Assembly: GCA_023251755.1 (NCBI GenBank)
Contig: JAHEYF010000041.1
Span: 1 to 37,500 of the forward strand
From: Bacteroidota bacterium
GTDB lineage: Bacteria > Bacteroidota > Bacteroidia > B-17B0 > Aurantibacillaceae
Direction: 5' to 3'
DNA length: 37,500 bases
In this document: piece by piece, positions 1 to 8,310 of the stretch
How the letters are laid out: each line of letters opens with the position of its first letter
Position numbering within the stretch: the stretch's first letter is position 1
Program-made: the position numbers and the translations under genes
Notes under the pieces: model-generated
Databases searched by the model: none
What the model was told of the DNA's origin: nothing
The model's input: the letters and a program-made list of their open reading frames with translations, nothing else

Positions 1-66
1 TTTTGTAAAAATAAATAATTTTTGCAGCAGAACAATGGAAGTCAGCTACCAGTCGTCGAAAGAATT

Positions 67-642
67 CTACCTTTCGTAAAAATGCATCTCTTTCAGGTAG
101 TGCCAAACAGTCTGCGGAACAAAACTACTGACATTTTTTTTATCCTTTATAGCTTGTCTGATAAACGTAGACGAAATTTCCATTAAAGGTGCCTTTGTCA
201 TTAGCACCTGTGGATTTCCGGCATACAGCCCTTCGCTGTAGCCAGGGCGTGGGTATATATACAACTGATGTCTTTTCAGGATCTCTTCATGGTTTTTCCA
301 TTTGTGAAAAGTCTGCAAATTGTCCGCACCCATAATCAGTACAAATTCTTTTTGCGGGTATTTTTCTTTTAAATGCACCAGGGTGTTTATAGTATAAGAA
401 GGCTGAGACAGGGAAAACTCTATGTTGTTGACTTTTAATTTAGGATGACCTTCAATGGCTAAGTTTACTATATGCAGACGCTGATGTCCGCTTAACAAAG
501 TACTCTTTTCTTTTAAAGGATTGTGTGGTGATACTACAAACCAGACCTCGTCCAGGTCGGTGTACTCAGCCATGTAATTGGCCAGCACTGTATGCCCCAC
601 ATGCACGGGGTTGAAGGAACCGAAGAATAAACCGACTTTCAT
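67..642 (-). CDS. nadD: Nicotinate-nucleotide adenylyltransferase
   Basis: This cytoplasmic enzyme transfers AMP from ATP to nicotinate mononucleotide, giving deamido-NAD in NAD biosynthesis. The 191-residue product has the nucleotidyltransferase signature GSFNPVHVGH at residues 8-17, with the HxGH-type motif as HVGH. The second family signature, ISSTFIR, is at 156-162. The length is normal for NadD and the protein appears complete, with an ATG start. It is the last recognisable gene of a minus-strand series and lies about 120 bp downstream of the S41 protease gene. The gap between them is low-complexity and holds no clear terminator. The function is family knowledge applied to clear motifs, and the identification is secure. 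Confidence 0.95.
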   Translation of the reverse strand: MKVGLFFGSFNPVHVGHTVLANYMAEYTDLDEVWFVVSPHNPLKEKSTLLSGHQRLHIVNLAIEGHPKLKVNNIEFSLSQPSYTINTLVHLKEKYPQKEFVLIMGADNLQTFHKWKNHEEILKRHQLYIYPRPGYSEGLYAGNPQVLMTKAPLMEISSTFIRQAIKDKKNVSSFVPQTVWHYLKEMHFYER

Positions 643-765
643 ACTGGGTTAGTTAATAGCGAACAGGAATTAGCGAATAGGCGAGATCACGGATAATTAT
701 AGGATTATTCATATTTAATAATAGTTGTACTAAATACCTGCTACCAACTACCTGTTACCAAAAAC

Positions 766-2466
766 TTAAAACTTTTTATTCGGGTTAAAGGGTTTTGAAG
801 GCTTTTGGATCGTAGTCAGTATGCTCTTTAATTTTCCGGGTTCCCCCAATACTTTTAAAGCAGCTATCACCTCCTGGTCGTACTTTAAGCTGGCTTCTAA
901 GCGGCCGCTCTGGTAATAATACCGCGAAACAATTTCGTCTTCTAATAATTGTTTGATTTCGGTTTTACGTTTTTGCAGGTCGTCTTTTTTGTCTTCCATT
1001 ATCCTGGCCTTTAATGCATCGTATTGTTTTACGATGTCTTCAAAGTATTTGTCTTCGATCGAACTTTTTTTAAGGTCTTCCAGGTCTTTTTCGCTTTGTG
1101 TGGTGTAGTTGTAGTCTTTGCCATTTAAAAAGGCTACAAAGTCTTCGTATTCCTTGTCTGTTAATTTAAAGTCCCTTGCGCTTACTTCTAATTTGGGGTG
1201 TTTAATGGCATACAGGGTGGCGTACTCAAACACATGGTTTTTACTCATCAGTGCTATTTCAATATTGCTGTACGTTTCGGGTTCGGTTACTACATCCGGC
1301 AAAACCCCGGCCCCATCGTATACTATGCGCCCATTTTTAGTTTTAAAAGCAGTAATCAGTGAATCTGAAATTTTTTCAACCGAGCCGTCTTCGTTTCTGT
1401 TGGAATAGTTTAAGGCTTGAATGCACCTTCCGCTGGGGATGTAATATTTTGCAACAGTTACTTTAAATTGTGCATTGTACGTTAAGGGCCTTGTTTGCTG
1501 CACTAAGCCTTTGCCATAGGTGCGTTGCCCCAATACAACAGCCCTGTCTAAGTCCTGCAATGCCCCCGAAACTACTTCGGCTGCCGAGGCCGAGCCTCTG
1601 TCTACCAGCACAACAATAGGGATCTCGACGTCTACGGGGTTGTTCACCGCTTTTAAAGTCTGTTCCCATTCTTTTATGCGTCCTTTTGTAACGGCAACAT
1701 CCTGGCCTTTTTCAACAAAAAGGTTTACTATGTCTACGGCCTGGTGCAATAATCCTCCGGGGTTTCCACGCAGGTCAAACACAACAGACTTACAGTTGTT
1801 GTCTGTTTTTAATTTAAGCAGGGCTTCCTTTACTTCTTTTGAGGCGTCTTTTGTAAAGCCGGTTAGTTTAATATAACCTGTTTCATTGTTCAGCATTCCA
1901 AAATAAGGAACGTCTTTTACCTTGATCTCTTCCCGGATGAGGTTTATTTCAATGGGTTTGTTTTCGCCGGGGCGCTGAACAATAAGTTTGGCCGGGGTTC
2001 CGGGTTGCCCTTTTAAGAGTTTTCCGATTTCTTCTGAATTTTTATTCTCTACTTTCACGCCCCCCACTTCTACTAAAATATCCCCGGCTTTTAAGCCTGC
2101 TTTTTGAGCGGGGGTCCCTTCGTAAGGTTCGGTGATCACTATTTTATTTCCTATTTCGCGTACCGAGGCGCCAATGCCACCGTACTGACCTGTGGTCATA
2201 AAACGGTAATCTTCTATGTCCGACTCGGGAATGTAATTGGTATAGGGGTCCAGGGATTCGAGCATGGCGTCGATCCCGGTTTTCATGAGTTGCCCCGGTT
2301 TTGTATCGTCTACATAATAAATGTTCAGTTCGCGGAACAGGGTAGCAAAAATATCGAGGTTTTTAGACACTTCGAAATAGTCTTCGGTAAAACTATAGCC
2401 AATCACCGATGCTACAACAAGCGCAACAGCAATAATAGTGAGTTTGATTTTCTTTATCATTCGCAT
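766..2466 (-). CDS. S41 family C-terminal processing peptidase
   Basis: This is a CtpA/Prc-type serine protease that acts in the periplasm, where the family trims or degrades proteins from their C-termini. A single N-terminal membrane segment or uncleaved signal spans residues 8-24. A PDZ domain follows at roughly 90-165 (QYGGIGASV to the GDILVEV strand), then the S41 catalytic domain at about 190-390. The catalytic motif GSASAAE at 291-297 and GKGLVQQ further on give Ser294 and Lys319 as the dyad. Asp305 and Gln323 sit at the usual offsets. About 170 extra residues, charged and probably helical, follow the core. There are two possible ATG starts two codons apart (2466 and 2460). It lies upstream of nadD and downstream of rnpA on the same strand. 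Confidence 0.93.
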   Translation of the reverse strand: MRMIKKIKLTIIAVALVVASVIGYSFTEDYFEVSKNLDIFATLFRELNIYYVDDTKPGQLMKTGIDAMLESLDPYTNYIPESDIEDYRFMTTGQYGGIGASVREIGNKIVITEPYEGTPAQKAGLKAGDILVEVGGVKVENKNSEEIGKLLKGQPGTPAKLIVQRPGENKPIEINLIREEIKVKDVPYFGMLNNETGYIKLTGFTKDASKEVKEALLKLKTDNNCKSVVFDLRGNPGGLLHQAVDIVNLFVEKGQDVAVTKGRIKEWEQTLKAVNNPVDVEIPIVVLVDRGSASAAEVVSGALQDLDRAVVLGQRTYGKGLVQQTRPLTYNAQFKVTVAKYYIPSGRCIQALNYSNRNEDGSVEKISDSLITAFKTKNGRIVYDGAGVLPDVVTEPETYSNIEIALMSKNHVFEYATLYAIKHPKLEVSARDFKLTDKEYEDFVAFLNGKDYNYTTQSEKDLEDLKKSSIEDKYFEDIVKQYDALKARIMEDKKDDLQKRKTEIKQLLEDEIVSRYYYQSGRLEASLKYDQEVIAALKVLGEPGKLKSILTTIQKPSKPFNPNKKF

Positions 2467-2568
2467 GCGTTATAATATTCAAAAAATTGAAATTATATTA
2501 AAGTTAAACTAATTTCCTGTTTGATTCTGTTAAACTTTGTAAAATAATCAACAGGGGATCGTTTCTTC

Positions 2569-2629
2569 GTTCTCTCGTTCAATAGTTTATTCGTTCTTTA
2601 GTTATACAGGAACGGGCGAACGAGAGAAC
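2569..2629. repeat. Inverted repeat between the S41 protease and rnpA genes
   Basis: Perfect 12-nt arms GTTCTCTCGTTC (2569-2580) and GAACGAGAGAAC (2618-2629) are separated by 37 nt that itself contains the unit GTTTATTCGTTC. It lies just past the 3' end of rnpA, so an rnpA transcript reading through would form a stem here. It belongs to the same family as the hairpins at 3038-3112, 5055-5210 and, more weakly, 8311-8380. There is no T-tract typical of an intrinsic terminator. Confidence 0.7.
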
Positions 2630-2637
2630 AAATGAAC

Positions 2638-3009
2638 TTATTTCCTATTGACTTCTTTAAACAAATTGAGCAAGGAAATTTCTACCTGACTTGTTTCCGG
2701 AAAGGTCTTGCCAATAAATAAAATCCAGATGTCTGCTTTTTGCTGCTGCCTGTTCAGACCTTCGTACAACAGGTGTTTGTTCAGTCTGTAGACTTCGCGT
2801 AGTTGCCGTTTAATACGGTTACGGTCAACCGCTTTTTTAAATGAACGTTTAGGAACGCTGATGATGACCCTTGCAGGAAAAGGGCTTTCGAAAGTGCTAA
2901 GCCGCCAGTAAAGTTTAAGGGGGAAACGTGTTTTGTGACTACCTCCGTTGTACAACAACTCAATGTCCTTTTTACCACAAAGACGTTCTATTTTTTTGAA
3001 GGTAAACAT
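2638..3009 (-). CDS. rnpA: Ribonuclease P protein component
   Basis: This is the small basic protein subunit of RNase P, which binds the 5' leader of pre-tRNA and assists the catalytic RNA. The 123-residue product contains the RNase P protein signature RNRIKRQLRE at residues 63-72, with the conserved arginines and lysines that contact RNA. A hydrophobic strand precedes it (ARVIISVPKR). The length is typical. It is not next to rpmH or yidC as in many bacteria. It lies between hemD and the S41 protease on the minus strand, with repeat-rich gaps on both sides. The start is ATG and no clear Shine-Dalgarno was seen. Confidence 0.93.
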   Translation of the reverse strand: MFTFKKIERLCGKKDIELLYNGGSHKTRFPLKLYWRLSTFESPFPARVIISVPKRSFKKAVDRNRIKRQLREVYRLNKHLLYEGLNRQQQKADIWILFIGKTFPETSQVEISLLNLFKEVNRK

Positions 3010-3037
3010 GGGCGTTTATTCGTTTACTCGTTCATTT

Positions 3038-3112
3038 GTTTATTCGTTTATCAGTTCTTTCGTTTATTCGTTGCTACACTATGTGAACGAGAGAACGGAT
3101 AAACGAATAAAC
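3038..3112. repeat. Large imperfect hairpin between hemD and rnpA
   Basis: The left arm 3038-3065 and right arm 3085-3112 are 28 nt each and match as reverse complements at about 25 positions, with a 19-nt loop. Both arms consist of short units such as GTTTATTCG and CGTTTAT. Additional copies of the unit run from 3012 leftward-to-rightward into the arm, so the element is both a tandem and an inverted repeat. The right arm reaches the hemD stop codon. It may end or stabilise the hemD transcript, but the function is inferred only. Confidence 0.75.
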
Positions 3113-4215
3113 TATTTCTTATTGACTTCTTTGATGTAATTCTCAATAGCCGTCGTCATTGAAGGGGATTGCAGGTTGGGGGCGGCAATATCCAAACGCA
3201 GGCCCCGTTCCTTCACGGCTTTTACCGTAGCGGCACCAAATGCGCCTATCCTTACATCGCCCTGTTTAAAGTTGGGAAAATTTTTAAAGAGGGATTGTAT
3301 ACCGGCAGGTGTAAAAAACACCACCACGTCGTAATCCAATTTGCCGTTAAAATCACTCAGGTCTGCGCTAACCGTGCGGTAAAAGGTGGCTTTGGTGTAT
3401 TGTATATTCAAATCATCCAAAAAATCCACAATCTGTTCGCGGTGAACATCCGAAACAGGCAATAAAAATTTTTCTTCGCGGTGCTTTTTTATTACGTCCA
3501 CTAAATCGGCAATGGTCTGATGTCCGTAAAATATTTTACGTTTACGGTACTGCACATATTTTTGAAGGTAATAGGCAATTGATTCTGAAAGGCAGAAGTA
3601 TTTTGTTGTTTCAGGCACCGTGTAACGCATTTCGTTGCACATCCTGAAGTAATGGTCAATAGCAATCCTGCTGGTTAGTATAACCGCATGATGATCGGTT
3701 AAATTAACTTTGTCCTGCCTGAAATCGCGGGCAGGCACACCTTCCACCTGAATAAACTGCCTGAAATCTAATTTTACATTGTATTTACGGGCCAGCTCCA
3801 GGTAAGGCGACTTTTCTGAATCAGGTTTGGGTTGTGAAATAAGTATGGTTTTTACCCTGTTTTTTGGTCCGCCTTTGTCGGCTTCCACATATACAGGGCC
3901 TGTTGCTGCTTTTGGTTTTGTTGTTTCGGCAGGTTTGGCAACAGCAAGGGGGGCTTGTTTTTCAACTTTAGCTTCTTTTATTTCGGGGCCTTTTGCGGGT
4001 GCCGCTTTTTTTGCCACTGCCACAGCCGCAGGCTTGTTTTTTTGGGAAGAGCCTGATTTTTTCCCGCCTTTTACTTGGGCAGGCTCAAGGGGGGCTTTGG
4101 TAATTTTAGTTTTTGGGGCTTTTGCACTTGATTTTTTTTCCCTGGTTTTCGCGGCCTTTGCCGGTTTTTTCACAGTAATCTGCGTTTTGCCTTTATTTTT
4201 CTTTTTTAAAGCCAT
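3112..4215 (-). CDS. hemD: Uroporphyrinogen-III synthase with Lys/Ala-rich N-terminal tail
   Basis: The C-terminal part, about residues 121-367, matches the HemD fold: two Rossmann-like halves starting at KTILISQPKP, with DHHAVILTSRIAIDHYF and the later stretch VVVFFTPAGIQSLFKNFP. HemD cyclises hydroxymethylbilane to uroporphyrinogen III in haem synthesis. Sequence conservation in this family is low, so the call rests on these landmarks and on length. Residues 1-120 are unusual. They are almost entirely Lys, Ala, Pro, Thr and Ser, resembling histone H1-like or AlgP-type tails, and are probably disordered. They are in frame with no internal stop. A short core start near residue 110-120 is not obvious, so the fusion looks real. 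The gene follows the DUF4271 gene with a 33-nt gap, suggesting one operon. Confidence 0.85.
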   Translation of the reverse strand: MALKKKNKGKTQITVKKPAKAAKTREKKSSAKAPKTKITKAPLEPAQVKGGKKSGSSQKNKPAAVAVAKKAAPAKGPEIKEAKVEKQAPLAVAKPAETTKPKAATGPVYVEADKGGPKNRVKTILISQPKPDSEKSPYLELARKYNVKLDFRQFIQVEGVPARDFRQDKVNLTDHHAVILTSRIAIDHYFRMCNEMRYTVPETTKYFCLSESIAYYLQKYVQYRKRKIFYGHQTIADLVDVIKKHREEKFLLPVSDVHREQIVDFLDDLNIQYTKATFYRTVSADLSDFNGKLDYDVVVFFTPAGIQSLFKNFPNFKQGDVRIGAFGAATVKAVKERGLRLDIAAPNLQSPSMTTAIENYIKEVNKK

Positions 4216-4248
4216 TTTTAAACCCTGTTTTTATTTGTGGCCATAAAA

Positions 4249-5019
4249 TTAAACCCTGCATACCAGTAATTTAATTAATACTGCCATAGGAAGTAATTCC
4301 AGCGTGCAAAGGTATAAAAATAAATGAAAAATTGAAAACCCTTTATTTGCAAAGCCTATGTAAATACCCCTGTATACCCGTATACAGTAGAAAAACAAGG
4401 CAATCACAAGCCCTGCTATAATCAGCTGATGGTCTTTGAACCCGGTATAATAAAGCCCGATTACAATGGGGAAAAGGAAAAAACCAACAGCTTTGTTCAT
4501 CATAAAAATAGTAAAGGTGTACTCTTCTATTCTTGTATGCTCACGCACAACAAATACCAATAGTTTATTGATGATAATTTTAAATGCATAAACAAGTGCA
4601 ATAATAAAGCTGAGTAAAAGAAATTGGTTGAAGGGGGCCGGGCCAAAGGCATAAAAACCATAGTACTGGTTTACTTTTAATAAAAACAAAGAGGTGCTGA
4701 CAATAAATAAAATTACCAGGGCAATGGAGGTGCCTTTGTTTAAACGATATTCTTCGCGCACCAATTGCCGGGTGTAACTTAAACTAAAAAAGGAACGCAG
4801 CACCTGAAAAAAATTACGGGCACTGTTTATCCTTAAATACACCAACAAGGCGAAAGCAAACAACAATACAAATACAGGCCAGGTACTCACCTGCAATTGA
4901 CGATCGATAATTTTTGAATCTTTTGCGCTTAGCTGATGGCCGGCAAAAACATGCGGGTAATCAATAAAGCCGCTTGCTTTTAATGTATCTACAGGTGTTA
5001 TTAAGGAATCTTTTGCCAA
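4249..5019 (-). CDS. DUF4271 membrane protein
   Basis: A 256-residue integral membrane protein with about six hydrophobic segments: near residues 48-62, 98-115, 130-150, 175-192, 198-216 and 228-250. A hydrophilic N-terminus of about 45 residues contains several Asp and Lys. The segment layout and the position directly upstream of hemD match the Bacteroidota family DUF4271, whose function is not known. The 33-nt gap to hemD suggests co-transcription. The RSFFSLSYTRQLVREEYRLNKG loop after the first membrane helix is strongly basic and is probably cytoplasmic. The family call is from memory of the domain and its synteny, without a search. The start is ATG, about 30 nt after the hairpin-rich leader that follows the DUF5777 gene. 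Confidence 0.75.
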   Translation of the reverse strand: MAKDSLITPVDTLKASGFIDYPHVFAGHQLSAKDSKIIDRQLQVSTWPVFVLLFAFALLVYLRINSARNFFQVLRSFFSLSYTRQLVREEYRLNKGTSIALVILFIVSTSLFLLKVNQYYGFYAFGPAPFNQFLLLSFIIALVYAFKIIINKLLVFVVREHTRIEEYTFTIFMMNKAVGFFLFPIVIGLYYTGFKDHQLIIAGLVIALFFYCIRVYRGIYIGFANKGFSIFHLFLYLCTLELLPMAVLIKLLVCRV

Positions 5020-5054
5020 ACCGGGGTTTCGTTTATTCGTTCTTTCGTTTACTT

Positions 5055-5210
5055 GTTCACTCGTTTATTCGTTCATAAGTTCTGGCTGAACGAATAAACA
5101 AAGGAACTTCTAAACAAAGATAAGGGCAAAATCTAATATAGTTTATTCGTTTAATTGTTTATTCGTTCAGGTCTTAACGAAAGAACTTATAAACGAATAA
5201 ACGAGTGAAC
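5055..5210. repeat. Long hairpin with GTTTATTCGTT units upstream of DUF4271
   Basis: Arms at 5055-5083 and 5182-5210 (29 nt) are reverse complements at 28 positions. The 98-nt loop holds more copies of the same units in both orientations (5025-5054, 5087-5100 and 5141-5168). The right arm ends where the DUF5777 gene ends. This is the longest and cleanest member of the intergenic repeat family in region 1. No protein-coding potential is apparent in it. Confidence 0.8.
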
Positions 5211-6133
5211 TAAAAAGTAAATACGCGGGAAATATTGAAGCCGAATTTAAACTCGCCCTTGGCCCAGCTACTGGTGGTATTGGGTATAAAATTGTTTTCG
5301 GATATGGAAGAGTTGTTGGTGAAGTTCATGTGAAATACATGGCCTCCGGTTTCCCATTCAATACCAACCGCTAATGGATTGTAATAGCCATTGTTATTGG
5401 TGCGGAAGTCTGATACCGTATAAAAATAATCGGCAATAAGGGCAATACGTTTGGTAAAGCGTATACGTCCGCCAATACCACAGCTAAATATACCGTTCGA
5501 TTCTTCGGCCTTGTTGTTGGGGTTTACATCAGCTCTCACAAAATTGCGGTGATGGTACGAAGGCATGATCTGCAGGGAAAGCCAGTTGTTGAATTTACGG
5601 GCAATCAGCAACTGCGAAAAATAAGACAACCTTTGAACAGCATTTTGGGCAACACCGGGATCAACCCCTGCATAAAAATTATCTTTCACGATTGGGGTAT
5701 AGCCCATATTGGCGTAAAGGGCCATGCTCACCGGAATTTTATTGTTGGTGGTTTGTTCCAAAAAACGCAGTTTGGTATACCCCTCCAATAATTCACGGTA
5801 AACATTCCGAGAAAAACCGACTGTCCAGTTGTTGGTAACACCATAATCAAAAGTAATGCGTACATCCGGAACTTTATCCAAGCCATACAGCGTGTGCGCG
5901 CTGCCACCGGTTCCAATGTCACCAAAACGGTGAGACACCCTGAAATCGAGCGCTCCTTTTTTAACGGTTTCAATAGACTGGGAGTTCACTATTTTTGTAG
6001 TTTTAAAGGTCGCAAAAACAGTTTCATTTTTTCCGGCATTCGGGTCTTCAACAAGGCTCAATAAATCTTCCTGTGCAACAAGCGGAGAGATTACGAATGA
6101 AAGTGCGGCAATTGCAATTATTTTTTTAAGCAT
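5210..6133 (-). CDS. DUF5777-type outer-membrane beta-barrel protein
   Basis: A 307-residue secreted protein with a signal peptide at 1-20 (MLKKIIAIAALSFVISPLVA then Q). The mature part is rich in alternating aromatic and polar residues, as in beta-barrel proteins, and ends in Phe (ISRVFTF), the usual outer-membrane insertion signal. The stretch with GALDFRVSHRFGDIG resembles DUF5777, a Bacteroidota family found next to YceI and cytochrome c proteins. Its biochemical role is unknown to me. It lies 11 nt downstream of the YceI gene, so the two are almost certainly co-transcribed with the cytochrome lipoprotein. An export or electron-transfer-linked role is inferred from context only. Confidence 0.75.
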   Translation of the reverse strand: MLKKIIAIAALSFVISPLVAQEDLLSLVEDPNAGKNETVFATFKTTKIVNSQSIETVKKGALDFRVSHRFGDIGTGGSAHTLYGLDKVPDVRITFDYGVTNNWTVGFSRNVYRELLEGYTKLRFLEQTTNNKIPVSMALYANMGYTPIVKDNFYAGVDPGVAQNAVQRLSYFSQLLIARKFNNWLSLQIMPSYHHRNFVRADVNPNNKAEESNGIFSCGIGGRIRFTKRIALIADYFYTVSDFRTNNNGYYNPLAVGIEWETGGHVFHMNFTNNSSISENNFIPNTTSSWAKGEFKFGFNISRVFTF

Positions 6134-6144
6134 AAAACCTGGGG

Positions 6145-6693
6145 TTATTTTTTATAAGGTTCTAAAGTTGAAGTAATCGTCACATCAATGGCCTCAGCAA
6201 TTGATTTTCCAATCAGGCTGGGGTCTTTAATATTATAATCGGATAATTTAATGTTGAATTTGGAGTAAATGGAAACCACTCCGTCTTTTATGGTAACTTT
6301 TCCGTCAATGGTAATGGTTTTTTTCACATTGTGCAGATCCATCTCGCCGGTTACGGTTACTTTGTTTTCCCCGTTTTTGGTGTAGTCTACTTTTTCATTG
6401 ATCTTCCCTTTAAATATGGCATTCGGGTATTTTTGAGTTTCAACAAAATTTTCATTGAAATGCTCTTCCATTAAACCGTCTTTAAATTTAAAGGCGCGGT
6501 GGCTGATTTTTACCTGTATATCACCGGTTGCAGCATTTAACACGGGCTTGGCAGCTGTGTTCTTCGCATCAATATCTTCCATTGAAGTGGCCGAGAAGAA
6601 AGAGATGGTGCATTCCTTGGCCATGTATATCTGTGCCTTTGTAACATTGAATGCAAAAGCAATTATAAATAAAGTGAGGCTTGTTTTTTTCAT
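6145..6693 (-). CDS. YceI family periplasmic protein
   Basis: A 182-residue secreted protein with a signal peptide at about 1-20 (ending FNVTKAQ). The mature part fits the YceI lipocalin-like barrel, a fold known to bind isoprenoid quinones or other long lipids: the stretch NAIFKGKINEKVDYTKNG, then VTVTGEMDLHNVKKTITIDG, the characteristic central strand pair with a H-(G/N)-V-x-K motif. The length is normal. It is the middle gene of a three-gene unit, 30 nt after the cytochrome lipoprotein and 11 nt before the DUF5777 barrel protein. With a haem protein beside it, an electron-transfer-related role is plausible but not shown. Confidence 0.88.
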   Translation of the reverse strand: MKKTSLTLFIIAFAFNVTKAQIYMAKECTISFFSATSMEDIDAKNTAAKPVLNAATGDIQVKISHRAFKFKDGLMEEHFNENFVETQKYPNAIFKGKINEKVDYTKNGENKVTVTGEMDLHNVKKTITIDGKVTIKDGVVSIYSKFNIKLSDYNIKDPSLIGKSIAEAIDVTITSTLEPYKK

Positions 6694-6723
6694 GCTTACA
6701 AATTTTAAATGATCGTTTCGGTC

Positions 6724-7089
6724 TTAGTTATTCGGTGCGCCGTTGTCTAACCACACCTGTATTTTTTGCTGATCAGCAGCACTTAAAGGTACTCCGCCCG
6801 GAGGCATATCCTGCAATACAAGTACCCTGTTTTTAAAAGTGCCATTGTCTACCGATGCCTTCAAAGGTGTGTATGTATCCAGATCGGGGTTTTGCATACC
6901 ACCTGAATGGCAATTGGTACATTTGGCCGTCATAATCGGCATAATGTCATTCGCAAAACTTACAGCAGCCGGTGGAGGTGCAACAGCAACCAATTTACCT
7001 TTTTCCTTGGCACAGCTGGTAAACACAACTGTATACCCGCCAATACAAACAAAGGAAATGCCAAACAATAAATATTTACTTTTAATCAT
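6724..7089 (-). CDS. Small c-type cytochrome lipoprotein
   Basis: A 121-residue protein with a lipoprotein signal peptide: hydrophobic 6-22, then the lipobox FTSC with Cys26 as the lipid-attached residue. The haem-binding motif CTNCH is at 57-61. A DMPPGG loop around Met95 is a likely source of the distal Met ligand, as in planctomycete-type and monohaem c cytochromes. The C-terminal helix (ADQQKIQVWLDNGAPNN) is typical of the family that follows MPP(G) loops in Bacteroidota. It is the first gene of the cytochrome-YceI-DUF5777 unit. A TAATTTTG -7-like box reads toward it at 7125-7132 on the minus strand. The electron donor and acceptor are not deducible. Confidence 0.85.
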   Translation of the reverse strand: MIKSKYLLFGISFVCIGGYTVVFTSCAKEKGKLVAVAPPPAAVSFANDIMPIMTAKCTNCHSGGMQNPDLDTYTPLKASVDNGTFKNRVLVLQDMPPGGVPLSAADQQKIQVWLDNGAPNN

Positions 7090-7124
7090 AAATTAAGAGT
7101 TTTTAAATACAATGCTAACGAATA

Positions 7125-7132
7125 CAAAATTA
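7125..7132 (-). promoter_or_regulatory. Candidate -7 box for the cytochrome-YceI-DUF5777 unit
   Basis: Read on the minus strand this is TAATTTTG, a match to the Bacteroidota -7 consensus TAnnTTTG, 35 nt upstream of the cytochrome start codon. A TTG lies upstream, but only 16 nt away instead of about 19, so the -33 element is weak. Confidence 0.4.
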
Positions 7133-7238
7133 GACTAGTTTCCTGTAGCAAAACTGAAATTTTTTTGACATTCAGAACAAAAAAGCTGTAATTTTTAGAA
7201 TCGTAATTTTTAATTTGAGACAATTATACAAATTTAAT

Positions 7239-8303
7239 TTATGAATTAAAATTATACTCTTCGCTCAGGTATTTATCAATGAGCCTTGGCCATGCATACT
7301 TAGGCAATTGCCCCCTCCCAATTTTAGTGTAGTTTAGCTTTGTATGCAGCGCTGCATGTAAACTGAGCTCCCAAAAACGTCCGTATATGGTACGGTGCGA
7401 AAGCTCATGTTTGTATATTTTTGAAACCCGTTTAAGGGTGAAATCCACGCCGTTTAAAATAGCTTTTAATTCTTTGCTTTTCAGGATTTTTTCTTCACTT
7501 AAACTGGTAGCAGGTTCAATTAACGGGAATTCATACAGGTTTTTCCATATATCGTTGCCGGTGCGTTGTCTTATATAGGTACTGTTTTTATGGCTGAAGA
7601 TAAAATATTCGAAATACCGCTTTGTCACCTTCAGTGTTTTTGATTTTACGGGTAACAAAACCTGTTTGTTGCCGGCAAAAGCAAAACACTGTTGGCTAAA
7701 CGGACAATTCTCGCAGGCCGGTTTGCGCGGAACACATTGCAGGGCCCCAAACTCCATAATGGCCTGGTTGTGCAGGGCGGGCTTTTTTGTATTGATAAGA
7801 GAAGAGGCCAGTTCAGCAAAGTCCTTTTTCCCCTGTGTACTGTCAATGGGCGTATCGATCCCAAAAATGCGGGCCAACACCCGGTATACATTTCCATCGA
7901 CTACTGCTCTGGCCTCGTTAAAACTAAACGAAGCAATAGCCGCTGCGGTATAGGCGCCAATACCCTTTAATTGTATTATTTCATCATAGGTTCCCGGGAA
8001 TTTCCCCTTTTTATCAGCTACAATAATTTTTGCTGTGTGGTGCAGGTTGCGCGCGCGCGAGTAATAGCCCAAGCCCTGCCACAGCTTCATGACCTTTTTT
8101 TCGGGGGCATTGGCTAATTGTTTTACCGTGGGGAAATTTTTTACAAAACGCTCGTAATAACTCAAACCCTGATCGACCCGTGTTTGCTGCAAAATAATTT
8201 CCGACAGCCATATTTTATAAGGGTCGTTGGTATGCCTCCAGGGCAAATCACGTTTGTTTTGGTTGTACCAGTGGATAAGGGTGGTGGAAAAGTTAAAAGG
8301 CAT
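7239..8303 (-). CDS. mutY: A/G-specific adenine glycosylase
   Basis: This base-excision repair enzyme removes adenine mispaired with 8-oxoguanine. The 354-residue product begins with the MutY segment KRDLPWRHTNDPYKIWLSEI and carries catalytic Glu35 (SEIILQQT). The helix-hairpin-helix LKGIGAYTAAAIASF is at about 112-126, with catalytic Asp136 in VVDGNVYRV. The [4Fe-4S] cluster ligands are Cys190, Cys197, Cys200 and Cys206, with C-x6-C-x2-C-x5-C spacing. The C-terminal NUDIX-like 8-oxoG recognition domain (about 225-350) is present, including the SHRTIYGRFWEL strand. All key residues are intact. It diverges from the HU-like gene, and the roughly 280-bp gap has repeats and the HU promoter. MutY beside an HU/IHF gene is a familiar Bacteroidota arrangement. 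Confidence 0.96.
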   Translation of the reverse strand: MPFNFSTTLIHWYNQNKRDLPWRHTNDPYKIWLSEIILQQTRVDQGLSYYERFVKNFPTVKQLANAPEKKVMKLWQGLGYYSRARNLHHTAKIIVADKKGKFPGTYDEIIQLKGIGAYTAAAIASFSFNEARAVVDGNVYRVLARIFGIDTPIDSTQGKKDFAELASSLINTKKPALHNQAIMEFGALQCVPRKPACENCPFSQQCFAFAGNKQVLLPVKSKTLKVTKRYFEYFIFSHKNSTYIRQRTGNDIWKNLYEFPLIEPATSLSEEKILKSKELKAILNGVDFTLKRVSKIYKHELSHRTIYGRFWELSLHAALHTKLNYTKIGRGQLPKYAWPRLIDKYLSEEYNFNS

Positions 8304-8310
8304 ATTTTAG

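Noticed and set aside
1..66. Part of another gene at the left edge
   Set aside because: The 66 nt are AT-rich with no recognisable coding pattern on either strand; too short to say more.
766..2475. Several open frames on the plus strand across the S41 protease gene (for example 1118-1408 and 2104-2475)
   Set aside because: They lie wholly within a clear protease gene on the other strand, have no domain motifs, and read as antisense shadows.
2569..3112. Intergenic hairpins as intrinsic terminators
   Set aside because: No run of T follows the stems, so they are listed as repeats, with a possible terminator-like role left open.
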